Positions 1 through 8,674 of a stretch of DNA of 64,000 nt are shown here, in pieces. The notes beneath the pieces are model-generated. The model had not been told where the DNA came from and did not search any database. It saw only the letters and a list, made by a program, of their open reading frames with translations. The stretch's first letter is position 1, and each line of letters starts with the position of its first letter. The DNA is taken from contig MWOY01000106.1 of the NCBI GenBank assembly GCA_002026015.1, positions 1 through 64,000 on the forward strand, written 5' to 3'. The translations under genes and the position numbers were made by a program. The stretch is from Prochlorococcus sp. HOT208_60m_808G21 (GTDB taxonomy: Bacteria; Cyanobacteriota; Cyanobacteriia; PCC-6307; Cyanobiaceae).

Positions 1-2
1 TA

Positions 3-401
3 ATATTAGAAAAGAAGTCATTAAAAAAAGTTTATTTATTTAAAATAAATGTCTCTAACCTCTTGGGAGCTAGTACAAGAAAAAATAAATGGATTCCGAT
101 ATATAAGCAATACCCAATTGTTCCGAAAATGGAAAGGGATATAAATTTTGTTTTCAGTAAGAAATTTTTAATTAGCGAAATAACATCGCAGATAAGAAAA
201 ACAGGAAAAAATCTCCTAGAGGATGTTAATTTACTTGATGTTTTTGAAGATTCTAAATTTGGAGATGATTATATAAGTTATACATTTAGATTATCTTATA
301 GAGATAAAGATAAAACTTTACTGGACTCGGACATTACATCAATACATTTAAATATTATTTCTAATGTTGAAAAATGTTTTAATACTAAATTGAGGAATTA
401 A
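3..401 (+). CDS. pheT: Phenylalanine--tRNA ligase beta subunit, C-terminal FDX-ACB (anticodon-binding) domain; truncated by left window edge
   Basis: Frame is open to the window edge upstream of the listed ORF. Motif YPIVPKMERDINFVFSKKFLISEITSQIRKTGKNLLEDVNLLDVFED...SYTFRLSYRDKDKTLLDSDI matches FDX-ACB domains at the C-terminus of PheT. Confidence 0.85.
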   Translation: MLEKKSLKKVYLFKINVSNLLGASTRKNKWIPIYKQYPIVPKMERDINFVFSKKFLISEITSQIRKTGKNLLEDVNLLDVFEDSKFGDDYISYTFRLSYRDKDKTLLDSDITSIHLNIISNVEKCFNTKLRN

Positions 402-413
402 TTGTATTACTAA

Positions 414-462
414 TCTCATATAAGACTATTTAATAGTCTATTTATAATTCTTATATAAGATA
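414..462. repeat. Copy A of a ~40-55 bp imperfect palindromic repeat
   Basis: TCTCATATAAGACTATTTAATAGTCTATTTATAATTCTTATATAAGATA; internal palindrome AGACTATTTAATAGTCT; similar to copies at 951 and 1127. Confidence 0.6.
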
Positions 463-494
463 ACTAATAAACCTATAAAACTAATTAATGTTGT

Positions 495-755
495 ATGATA
501 AATTACATGATCAATTTACTATCTCTAATTCTATCTTCAGTGATGTGGGTTCAAGTCCCTCAGTGGTCAGATGATTGGTCAAAATGCGCTGTTGACGTAC
601 CAGATTCTTCATGTCATTGGTACATAACTGCACCTGATAATACTTTTGGGGAAGGATTTGATTGGGCCAGTGCGCCTTGGTTTGATGCTAACGGTTTAAG
701 TGATGTCCCTAGTATTGATAAACAAACTGCCATTGAAAAGCTTCAATCTAAGTAG
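495..755 (+). CDS. Small protein of unknown function with hydrophobic N-terminus (possible signal peptide)
   Basis: 86 aa ORF with ATG start, hydrophobic N-terminus, then a Trp-rich soluble part with two Cys; no overlap with better ORFs. Confidence 0.6.
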   Translation: MINYMINLLSLILSSVMWVQVPQWSDDWSKCAVDVPDSSCHWYITAPDNTFGEGFDWASAPWFDANGLSDVPSIDKQTAIEKLQSK

Positions 756-950
756 TACTGTCTTTAAGGCAGTACGGGAACAGATAAAATCACCTTATAG
801 CAAGACTTTCTATCTTATATTTATTCCTTGGACGTTGAAAGGACATAATTTGTTGATTTATTATTCAATTTTTAAATTTTCCTAGTCAATAAACATTTTG
901 GGTATGATTAATCCAAAATGATAAATTTATTTATCTTATCTATCTATTGT

Positions 951-989
951 GAGACTATATAATAGACTTATAATAAGTCTCATATAAGA
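951..989. repeat. Copy B of the palindromic repeat
   Basis: GAGACTATATAATAGACTTATAATAAGTCTCATATAAGA; internal palindrome GACTTATAATAAGTC. Confidence 0.65.
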
Positions 990-1126
990 TGCACTATAAA
1001 TAGTAATTTTTATTTTTTAAAAGTAAATTTTATTTTTTTCATTTATACATAATTGTTGTTCACATAAATTTGAATAAAATTAATTGATGAAAAATAGAAA
1101 ATTTAAACTTAACATTTATCTTATTT

Positions 1127-1165
1127 GAGACTATTAATTGGACTTATAAAAAGTCTTATATGAGA
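1127..1165. repeat. Copy C of the palindromic repeat
   Basis: GAGACTATTAATTGGACTTATAAAAAGTCTTATATGAGA; about 32 of 39 positions identical to copy B by hand alignment; reverse complement aligns with copy A. Confidence 0.65.
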
Positions 1166-1174
1166 ATTAGTATA

Positions 1175-2185
1175 CTAATTTCTATATAGATTTTTTAATA
1201 ATTGATACGCTTCGTTTAATTTTCTCATTTGATCTGTTGACCCTCCAGCATCAGGATGCGTCTCTAAGGCTATTGATTTATAGGCCTCCCTAATTTTACG
1301 GAACGTATGGGCGGATCCTGCGGATGTTGATAAATTCAATAATTTAAGTGCTCCATGTACTGTCATTGTTGAGTCCAAAGTTTCAAATGAATTTGATCTA
1401 TTATTTCGCTTAAATCTACTTACAAACCTTCTCATAAGTGTTGGTATTCTATTTAACAGATCTGATGTAGCAAAAGGGTCCTCTAAAACGCCAATTATTA
1501 ATAAAACAATTTCGAGTGATGGATTTTTCTTTATCCAAAATGGGCATAAATCCGACATTAATTTATTGGCTGCACTCCACGTAAACGGTAGATTTTCTGT
1601 TCCATCAAGATTTGGCCATATATCCCTTTCAAACCAATCCATCGATGCTTCTACTACATGATCATTAGGAACTGATCCATATAAGGTTTTCCAATGACTA
1701 ATTAACTCAATTCGACATTTTATTAATTCAGTTTCTTTAATTGTATTAATTTGAATATCATTAATATTCCCCTTTAATTTTTCACTATTAATACTTCTTC
1801 TTAGATTCTTTACTTTTTTATCAACAAAATTGGGAAGGCTTATGTTTGAGTTGGTTTTTTCATTATATTGATTGTTATTTGTAATTCTTTTATTCAAAGA
1901 TATCTCATTAACTTCTTTTTTTACGTCTGATTTAATTAATACCAATGCAGTATCTTCATCAATATTTAAATTTTCATTTTTATAATTCTCCTTAAAGTCT
2001 ATTTCTTGCTGTTGGTTCTTAGGTAGTAAATCATCTTCTTGAAGAAGTTCTTTAAGTATCTTTTCTATTACAGGTCCTCTTGCTCTAAATCCCCACTCTT
2101 TTCGTAATTGATCAAACCTGGAAATTAGTTCCTCAGGTAAATCAATTGAAATTCTTTTTGTATTTGAATTTTCAGGAATATTCAA
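1175..2185 (-). CDS. J-domain (DnaJ-like) protein with RHH-like N-terminus
   Basis: C-terminal J-domain with HPD motif (ALETHPDAGGSTDQMRKLNEAYQLLKNL); N-terminus KRISIDLPEELISRFDQLRKEWGFRARGPVIEKILKELL resembles ribbon-helix-helix proteins. Confidence 0.75.
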   Translation of the reverse strand: MNIPENSNTKRISIDLPEELISRFDQLRKEWGFRARGPVIEKILKELLQEDDLLPKNQQQEIDFKENYKNENLNIDEDTALVLIKSDVKKEVNEISLNKRITNNNQYNEKTNSNISLPNFVDKKVKNLRRSINSEKLKGNINDIQINTIKETELIKCRIELISHWKTLYGSVPNDHVVEASMDWFERDIWPNLDGTENLPFTWSAANKLMSDLCPFWIKKNPSLEIVLLIIGVLEDPFATSDLLNRIPTLMRRFVSRFKRNNRSNSFETLDSTMTVHGALKLLNLSTSAGSAHTFRKIREAYKSIALETHPDAGGSTDQMRKLNEAYQLLKNLYRN

Positions 2186-2318
2186 TAATATTTTCTTGAA
2201 TAGTATGTAATTTATTTAATTTTATTCAAAATAAATTGAAAGTCCATACGGAATATTGTTTTTAAATTAAAACCAATTTATTTTTATGTCACAAGTCTAT
2301 TAAGTATCTTTTTATAAT

Positions 2319-2510
2319 ATGCTTAAAAAAATGTTTAATTGTTATTTAAAGTCATCTAAAGAAAAAAAGAGTTTTTATCAATCTAAGAAATTAGAAATGC
2401 TCAATTATATTAAGGATTCACTTGAGCGTAAAATTGCCTCTGTAACAGCATCTATAGAAGTTCTAGAAAGTCAAATAAGCAGAGATAAGGGTGTTGAAGT
2501 AACTAACTAG
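2319..2510 (+). CDS. Small hypothetical protein
   Basis: 63 aa ORF in a gap between minus-strand genes; Lys-rich, helical composition. Confidence 0.5.
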   Translation: MLKKMFNCYLKSSKEKKSFYQSKKLEMLNYIKDSLERKIASVTASIEVLESQISRDKGVEVTN

Positions 2511-2513
2511 TAT

Positions 2514-3344
2514 TCAAACAAAACTTTCTAAAAGTTTTTCAGGACCAAATCTCTTTAAATAATTAATATTTGAATTTTCAGTTACTAATAGATATCCTGC
2601 AAATCCTAAACCGTTAATACTGAAGCCATGAATATGATCATTTTTTCTTTTTATAATAGCGATCCATTGATTAGTTATTAAAATATTGTAAGGATATATC
2701 GGTTTCTTATCACTAATAGGGTCCCCAAGTCCTAATTTCTTGCATAATTCTAAGTAAAATTCAAAAAGATATGATGGATTTTTTAAAAAATTAAATTTGG
2801 ATACAATAATATTTTTTTTAAGCTTACTATCTAGATCTTGATATGAGTTCATCTCTAAAAACCACTTTTCTCTAGGGCATGACATCTCACCTTTAGATCT
2901 ACGCAAAAGTTGAAAATGCCTGTGAGGTTGACTTGCTCCCGCAATTGGAGAACTATTGAAAAACCATAATCCACTAGTATCTTTATTAACTTGTTGGATT
3001 GCTTTCCAATCTTTAATATCTAACCATCCATTTTGAGGTTTCCATTCATTTGTAATAAGTAAAATATGACCTTTTTGTACAGGGTACTTATTTAATATTA
3101 GTTGATGATTATCACCAATTTTATCAATTTCTAGTATCTTTTCCCAAGGACAAAATGGATTTTGCTTAGGACCATAGATTTTTTTTTTATTAAATTTTGA
3201 AGTATCGAGTTTCCTAATTATGAAGTCGTCTTTTTCATATAAATCTCTTGTAATAATATCAGTTTTGAGAGGATATAATGATTCATCATCAATTGATAAT
3301 CGAGTTTGTTCTAGTGCTCTTTTCCAATATATTTCTAAACTCAT
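2514..3344 (-). CDS. ATP adenylyltransferase / Ap4A phosphorylase family (HIT-like)
   Basis: SQPHRHFQLL HIT-type motif, KYPVQKGHILLIT, NPFCPWEKIL. Confidence 0.8.
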   Translation of the reverse strand: MSLEIYWKRALEQTRLSIDDESLYPLKTDIITRDLYEKDDFIIRKLDTSKFNKKKIYGPKQNPFCPWEKILEIDKIGDNHQLILNKYPVQKGHILLITNEWKPQNGWLDIKDWKAIQQVNKDTSGLWFFNSSPIAGASQPHRHFQLLRRSKGEMSCPREKWFLEMNSYQDLDSKLKKNIIVSKFNFLKNPSYLFEFYLELCKKLGLGDPISDKKPIYPYNILITNQWIAIIKRKNDHIHGFSINGLGFAGYLLVTENSNINYLKRFGPEKLLESFV

Positions 3345-3392
3345 TTAAAAAAACTTATCATTATCATTTTAAAAAAAAAAATAAACTTGTAA

Positions 3393-3776
3393 TTACTTTT
3401 TATTAAATTGATATTCTTTCAATTTTTCCAGAGGTACTGATTCTAAGACTACAATATTCGTTGATTCTAATATGACTTTTGGTGCAAGACCGTCTAATAA
3501 AGCTTGCTTCCACCTATCAAGACAAATACACCAATGATCACCATCCTTTAGTCCTGGGAAGGAATAAATAGGCATGGGAGTTATTAAATCATTACCTTGT
3601 GATTTACTATATTTCAGGAAATTATCATCCATGACACAACATATGGAATGATTCCCTCCATCATTTTTGTCATAGTTGCAAAATCCATCCCTGAACCACC
3701 CTGTCAAAGGTGCGCAACTACAAGTCTCAATTTCTTCTCCAAGGACATTTAACTGATTTTGATTATTTATGGTCAT
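3393..3776 (-). CDS. DUF2237 family protein
   Basis: NVLGEEIETCSCAPLTGWFRDGFC...GNHSICCVMDDNFL...GDHWCICLDRWKQAL, typical DUF2237 pattern. Confidence 0.8.
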   Translation of the reverse strand: MTINNQNQLNVLGEEIETCSCAPLTGWFRDGFCNYDKNDGGNHSICCVMDDNFLKYSKSQGNDLITPMPIYSFPGLKDGDHWCICLDRWKQALLDGLAPKVILESTNIVVLESVPLEKLKEYQFNKK

Positions 3777-3874
3777 AGATTTTTTATTAATAATAAAACA
3801 CCAACATTTCTTTAAAAAAGGTTGACGAGTATGGGGGGTAAAGAGGTAATAATTCTAATAAGGTTTTTTTCATT

Positions 3875-4093
3875 ATGGATTGGGACTTTACCGAAAACAT
3901 TGCATTTAAAGCTCTATATGAAGCTTTTAAAGATAGTGATGAAACTTCCGCTTTAGAATTTTTATCTAGTGATGGTGCTTCATTTTATCTTGAGTTAACA
4001 CAGGATGCCGCGGGTGAGGGACTTGATCTAGGTGATAATGAAACGATGGAAGAACTACAGGAAGAAATTATTGAATATTTAGAAAACAATTAA
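3875..4093 (+). CDS. Small acidic conserved cyanobacterial-type protein
   Basis: 72 aa acidic ORF with ATG start, between flanking genes with no better alternative. Confidence 0.6.
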   Translation: MDWDFTENIAFKALYEAFKDSDETSALEFLSSDGASFYLELTQDAAGEGLDLGDNETMEELQEEIIEYLENN

Positions 4094-4102
4094 AAATTTA
4101 TC

Positions 4103-7100
4103 TTAAGCGCTGAAATATTTAGCTTTTGAGTGTAGTGAAATGATAGCTGTAGTACTTTGTTCTGGATGAAGTTGTTCAGATTCATCCATGGTCAAGTTTA
4201 TTCTTTTTGCATCCAACAATGATAATTGTATGTTTGAATCAGATACTTTTGGACATGCAGGATAACCAAAAGAATATCTAGCTCCTCTATATTTTTGAGC
4301 TAGTATTTCTCTATTTTTGTCTGGTTCTTCAGACTTATAACCACATTCAATACGAATTAACGCATGGACATACTCAGCTAGAGCTTCTGCTAATTGCACT
4401 GTAAGTCCATGGAATAACAAATAATCGCTATATTTATCTTCTTTAAATAATTTTTGAGAATATTCACTAGCAATATCGCCCATGGTTACAGCCTGCATAG
4501 GAAATATATCTATCGGTTTATCATTTTTCAAATCACAATAAAAATCAGCTATGCATAAATTATTCCCAGATTTTTGTCGTGGAAAATTAAATTGGGAAAT
4601 TTGATTTAATGATTTCTCATCAAATAAGAAAATACTATTATCTTTTCTCCCGCATCTGAAATATCCATAAACTGCTTTGGGTGATATAAGTTTTTTCTCT
4701 ATAATTATCTCTAACCATTTCTCTAAAAGGGGTTTAGCGTATGAATCCAAATAGTTATTGTATTCATCTACGCTTTGGTTTTTTCCTTTTTTTATTTGCC
4801 ATTGCCCACTAAATAGAGCTTTTGTATCTAAATAAAATATTAACTTTTTTAAATCTATATCAACATCGTTCAAGACTTTAGTTCCCAAGAAAGGGGCTTG
4901 AATAGGATCTTCTTCATTTATAAATTTAGATCTTATAAAATTTTCTTTCAAATTTAATTTGGAAGTCTCGGTATGTATGGATATTGATTTTTTAACAGCT
5001 TGAGAGTTGGATTTTGATGAGGCTAAATTAATATTTATACCCTCATTGTTAATGAAACCCTCTGTATTTGACCAATTACCCTTTTTCTTATTATCCATAT
5101 ATTCATTCATAAATTTAAGATCAGTGAACGCATCTTTTCCGTACAATATTTTCCCTTTATATATTTTGCTGCAGTCCTCATTTACAAATTTTGGGGTTAA
5201 GGCTGCGCCTCCTAATATTACTGGGACACTAATATTTTCATTGTTAAAAGCCTCTAAATTAGCTTTCATAAAAGCAGTTGATTTAACAAGTAATCCGCTC
5301 ATAGCGATGCAATCTGCATTGTGCTTTTTTTGTGCATCTATAATTGCTGAAACATCTTGCTTTATTCCTAGATTTATTACGTCATAACCATTATTTGTAA
5401 GTATTATATCTACCAAATTTTTTCCAATATCATGTACATCGCCTTTGACAGTTGCAATTAAGAGTTTTCCATTTGAAATGTTTTCATCTACAGTTTCCAT
5501 ATACGGCTCTAAAATTGAAACAGCAAATTTCATTGTTTCAGCAGATTGGAGTACAAATGGCAATTGCATTTGACCTGAGCCAAATAAATCTCCTACAACT
5601 TTCATCCCATCTAGTAAAAAGGTATTAATTATTTCAAGAGGTTTATATTTTTTTAAAGCTTTATTTAATTGATCCTCTAATCCTATTTTTTCTCCATCAA
5701 TAATATGATTTTTCAGACTTTCTTCAAGAGTTAGGTTTTTATTTTCTGAAGATGCTTTTTTGAAATCTTGAATAGATAAATCTTGAAAAGCCTTTGTTAA
5801 TTCTACTAATGGATCATAAATACAAATATCATCTTCAAATTCTCTTTTATCATAAATCAAATCTAGGCAAAGCTTTTTAGTTTCTTCAGAAATTTTTGAT
5901 AATGGCAAAATTTTATTAGGTGCGATGATAGCAGAATCTAATCCTGCTTTAATGCATTCATCTAAAAATATTGAATTTAGATTAATTCTTGATAATGGTG
6001 AAAGACCAAAACTAATGTTTGATATCCCAAGTATGATATGAATATCTGGGAAATTTTCTCGTATTTTTAATATAGCACTAATAGTTTCTTTAGCGTTTAA
6101 TCTATCTTCTTCTATCCCTGTAGATATTGGCAGAGCTAATGGATCAAAAAATAGCTCATAATCTGACAAACCACATTCTCTTGTCCTATTAATCGCTCGT
6201 TTGACAATCTTATATTTTTTTTCTGAATTCCTTGCCATTCCATCTTCATCAATTGTTCCGACAACAAGACCTGAACCATACCCTAAGGCTAAATTTAAAA
6301 CTTGATCAAACCTTTCATTGCCATCTTCGTAATTGGTTGAATTTATAATACATTTACCACCAGCTGACTTTAATCCACTTTCCATTTTGTCAGCATCTGT
6401 AGAGTCAATCATCAATGGTAAATTTATATTTGTAACTAGTCTTGAAGTAATCTCTTTCATATCTTTCACTCCGTCTCTTCCTACATAATCGACATTAACA
6501 TCAAGAACGTGAGCATTTTCTTTTTGTTGTTGCTTGGCAATTGCAACTAGGCCATCCCAATCGTCGTTATTTAATAACTCCCTTACCTTTTTCGATCCAC
6601 TTGCATTTAATCTTTCTCCTACTATCAAAATTGAATTGTCTTGTTTATATGCCACAGAGTTATATATTGATGAGGCAGATGGAATAAAAACGCTTGAATT
6701 TTTCTTGCCATTGTTGTAGGTCCTTTCATTATCTATAATTTCATCGATTATTGAAGACAGGTATTTTATATGTTCGGGTGTTGTCCCACAACAACCACCT
6801 ATTAATTGAACATTAAAGTCATATATAAAATTCATTAACTGAATCTTTAATTCTATTGGCTTCAATCTATAGTGAGCTACACCACCAATATTTTCAGGAA
6901 GACCTGCATTGGGAATACAGCTTATAGCGAAGGGAGAATTTTCAGATAAATATTTAATATGTTCCTTCATTTGCTCTGGACCAGTTGCACAATTAAGTCC
7001 AAGAATATCTATATTAAATGGCTCTAATATTGTTAATGCAGAAGCAATATCAGATCCAACAAGCATAGTACCTGTTGTTTCCATTGTTATAGATACCATT

Positions 7101-7669
7101 AAGGGTATATCAATATTTTTACTTTCAAGAATTTCTTTTGATGCTAATAAGGCAGATTTAATTTGTAAAACATCCTGACAAGTTTCAATCAAAAGAAGAT
7201 CAACTCCTCCATCAATAAGACCATAAATTTGTTCTTTATATGATTGCTTTAATTCATCAAAATCTATATGTCCTAAGGTGGGTAATTTAGTTGTTGGCCC
7301 AATTGAACCTGCTACAAACCTTGGTTTATCAACTGATGAGTATTTGGCAGTAGCTTTTTTTGCTATTAATACCGCATTTTTATTTATCTCATAAGCCTTA
7401 TCCGCAATATCATATTCATCAAGAACTATTGATGAGGCTCCAAATGTATTAGTTTCTATAACATGACAACCTGCTTCTAAAAATGAATTATGAACCTTCT
7501 CAACTACCTCTGGCGATGATAAAACAAGGTTTTCATTACATCCCTCTAATTCTTTTCCTCCAAAGTCATCTGCAGTAAGATTTAAGTTCTGAAAAGATGT
7601 TCCAGTACCTCCGTCAAAAATAATTAATGGTTTTTCATCTCTATTTAGATAGGTTCTGAAAGATTCCAT
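4103..7669 (-). CDS. metH: Cobalamin-dependent methionine synthase
   Basis: 1188 aa; N-terminal Hcy-binding domain with GGCCGT, pterin-binding domain, B12-binding motif DVHDIGKNLV, C-terminal activation domain. Confidence 0.97.
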   Translation of the reverse strand: MESFRTYLNRDEKPLIIFDGGTGTSFQNLNLTADDFGGKELEGCNENLVLSSPEVVEKVHNSFLEAGCHVIETNTFGASSIVLDEYDIADKAYEINKNAVLIAKKATAKYSSVDKPRFVAGSIGPTTKLPTLGHIDFDELKQSYKEQIYGLIDGGVDLLLIETCQDVLQIKSALLASKEILESKNIDIPLMVSITMETTGTMLVGSDIASALTILEPFNIDILGLNCATGPEQMKEHIKYLSENSPFAISCIPNAGLPENIGGVAHYRLKPIELKIQLMNFIYDFNVQLIGGCCGTTPEHIKYLSSIIDEIIDNERTYNNGKKNSSVFIPSASSIYNSVAYKQDNSILIVGERLNASGSKKVRELLNNDDWDGLVAIAKQQQKENAHVLDVNVDYVGRDGVKDMKEITSRLVTNINLPLMIDSTDADKMESGLKSAGGKCIINSTNYEDGNERFDQVLNLALGYGSGLVVGTIDEDGMARNSEKKYKIVKRAINRTRECGLSDYELFFDPLALPISTGIEEDRLNAKETISAILKIRENFPDIHIILGISNISFGLSPLSRINLNSIFLDECIKAGLDSAIIAPNKILPLSKISEETKKLCLDLIYDKREFEDDICIYDPLVELTKAFQDLSIQDFKKASSENKNLTLEESLKNHIIDGEKIGLEDQLNKALKKYKPLEIINTFLLDGMKVVGDLFGSGQMQLPFVLQSAETMKFAVSILEPYMETVDENISNGKLLIATVKGDVHDIGKNLVDIILTNNGYDVINLGIKQDVSAIIDAQKKHNADCIAMSGLLVKSTAFMKANLEAFNNENISVPVILGGAALTPKFVNEDCSKIYKGKILYGKDAFTDLKFMNEYMDNKKKGNWSNTEGFINNEGININLASSKSNSQAVKKSISIHTETSKLNLKENFIRSKFINEEDPIQAPFLGTKVLNDVDIDLKKLIFYLDTKALFSGQWQIKKGKNQSVDEYNNYLDSYAKPLLEKWLEIIIEKKLISPKAVYGYFRCGRKDNSIFLFDEKSLNQISQFNFPRQKSGNNLCIADFYCDLKNDKPIDIFPMQAVTMGDIASEYSQKLFKEDKYSDYLLFHGLTVQLAEALAEYVHALIRIECGYKSEEPDKNREILAQKYRGARYSFGYPACPKVSDSNIQLSLLDAKRINLTMDESEQLHPEQSTTAIISLHSKAKYFSA

Positions 7670-7687
7670 TTTTAGGCAAAAATTAAT

Positions 7688-8602
7688 TTATTTTAGTGAA
7701 ATTCTTGTTACCCAATTATCATAGTCTTGAGAACGACCTTCTGTTATTTCTATAAGTTTACTTTTTAATTTATTCATTATTCGTCTTTCAACATTTAATT
7801 CAGTTGATTCAATTTTTTTAACTGGTGTAATTTTTGCTGCTGTACCAGTTAGAAAAACTTCATCTGCTATTAATAATTCTGTTTTATCAACAGGCCTCTC
7901 AATTACATTTATTCCAAATGATTTTGCTAATTCAATTACGCTAGCTCTAGTAATCCCCTCAAGGATATCTTGATCAACACCTGGAGTGATTAAGTCTCCA
8001 TTCCTTACAATAAATAAATTCATACCACTAGCTTCGCTTACCTTACCACTTGAATTTAATAGCAGGGCTTCATCAAAACCCGATAAACTAGCTTCTGTTT
8101 TTGCTAATGAACTAGTAATATATGCTCCACTTATTTTTCCTCTTAAGGGGAGAGATCTATCTTCTTGTCTTGTCCAACTACTCATTCTACAAGAAACACC
8201 ATCTGGGGATAGATAATCTCCTAGTTCAATACAATAAATAAAGAAATCTGTTTCAATATTGTGTAACCTTGGAGCTATACCTAAATCGCTTGTATATACA
8301 AATGGTCTTATATAAATAGGTTTTTCTGGCTTGTTTCTTTTTATAACTTCTTCTAAGGCTTTAAAAATATATTCTTCAGAAATTTCAGTTAAGAGTAATT
8401 TTGCACTTTGAGATAATCTTTTTATATGTTTATCAGTTCTAAACAAAAGGAATTCTTCTTTGTTTGTTGGGTTAGGTATTGCTCGCATTCCTCCAAATGC
8501 AGCAGTACCGTAATGTAGAGCATGAGTAGCTATTGATATTTTTGCTTCTTTAAATGGAATACATTTACCTTCGAACCAGGCGTATGGAAGAAATTCATGC
8601 AT
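7688..8602 (-). CDS. ilvE: Branched-chain amino acid aminotransferase
   Basis: Class IV aminotransferase features: HALHYGTAAFGGMRA, SEASGMNLF, GITRASVIELA, EVFLTGTAAKITPV. Confidence 0.93.
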   Translation of the reverse strand: MHEFLPYAWFEGKCIPFKEAKISIATHALHYGTAAFGGMRAIPNPTNKEEFLLFRTDKHIKRLSQSAKLLLTEISEEYIFKALEEVIKRNKPEKPIYIRPFVYTSDLGIAPRLHNIETDFFIYCIELGDYLSPDGVSCRMSSWTRQEDRSLPLRGKISGAYITSSLAKTEASLSGFDEALLLNSSGKVSEASGMNLFIVRNGDLITPGVDQDILEGITRASVIELAKSFGINVIERPVDKTELLIADEVFLTGTAAKITPVKKIESTELNVERRIMNKLKSKLIEITEGRSQDYDNWVTRISLK

Positions 8603-8674
8603 ATTTAATTTATTTAATTAAGGTAAACTTGTTTTATCCTACTTACTTATTCTAAACCTTATTTATATATAAAA

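Noticed and set aside
700-885. 61 aa plus-strand ORF
   Set aside because: Overlaps the better 495-755 ORF in another frame and reads through the hairpin; no protein-like features.
5007-5387. 126 aa ORF antisense to metH
   Set aside because: Shadow frame of a strongly conserved gene; composition mirrors the antisense of metH. The same applies to 6534-6719 and 6909-7178.
7670-7690. Possible cobalamin riboswitch upstream of metH
   Set aside because: Only ~18 bp separate ilvE (upstream on the minus strand) and metH; no room for a B12 element, and no B12-box-like sequence seen upstream of cobN either.
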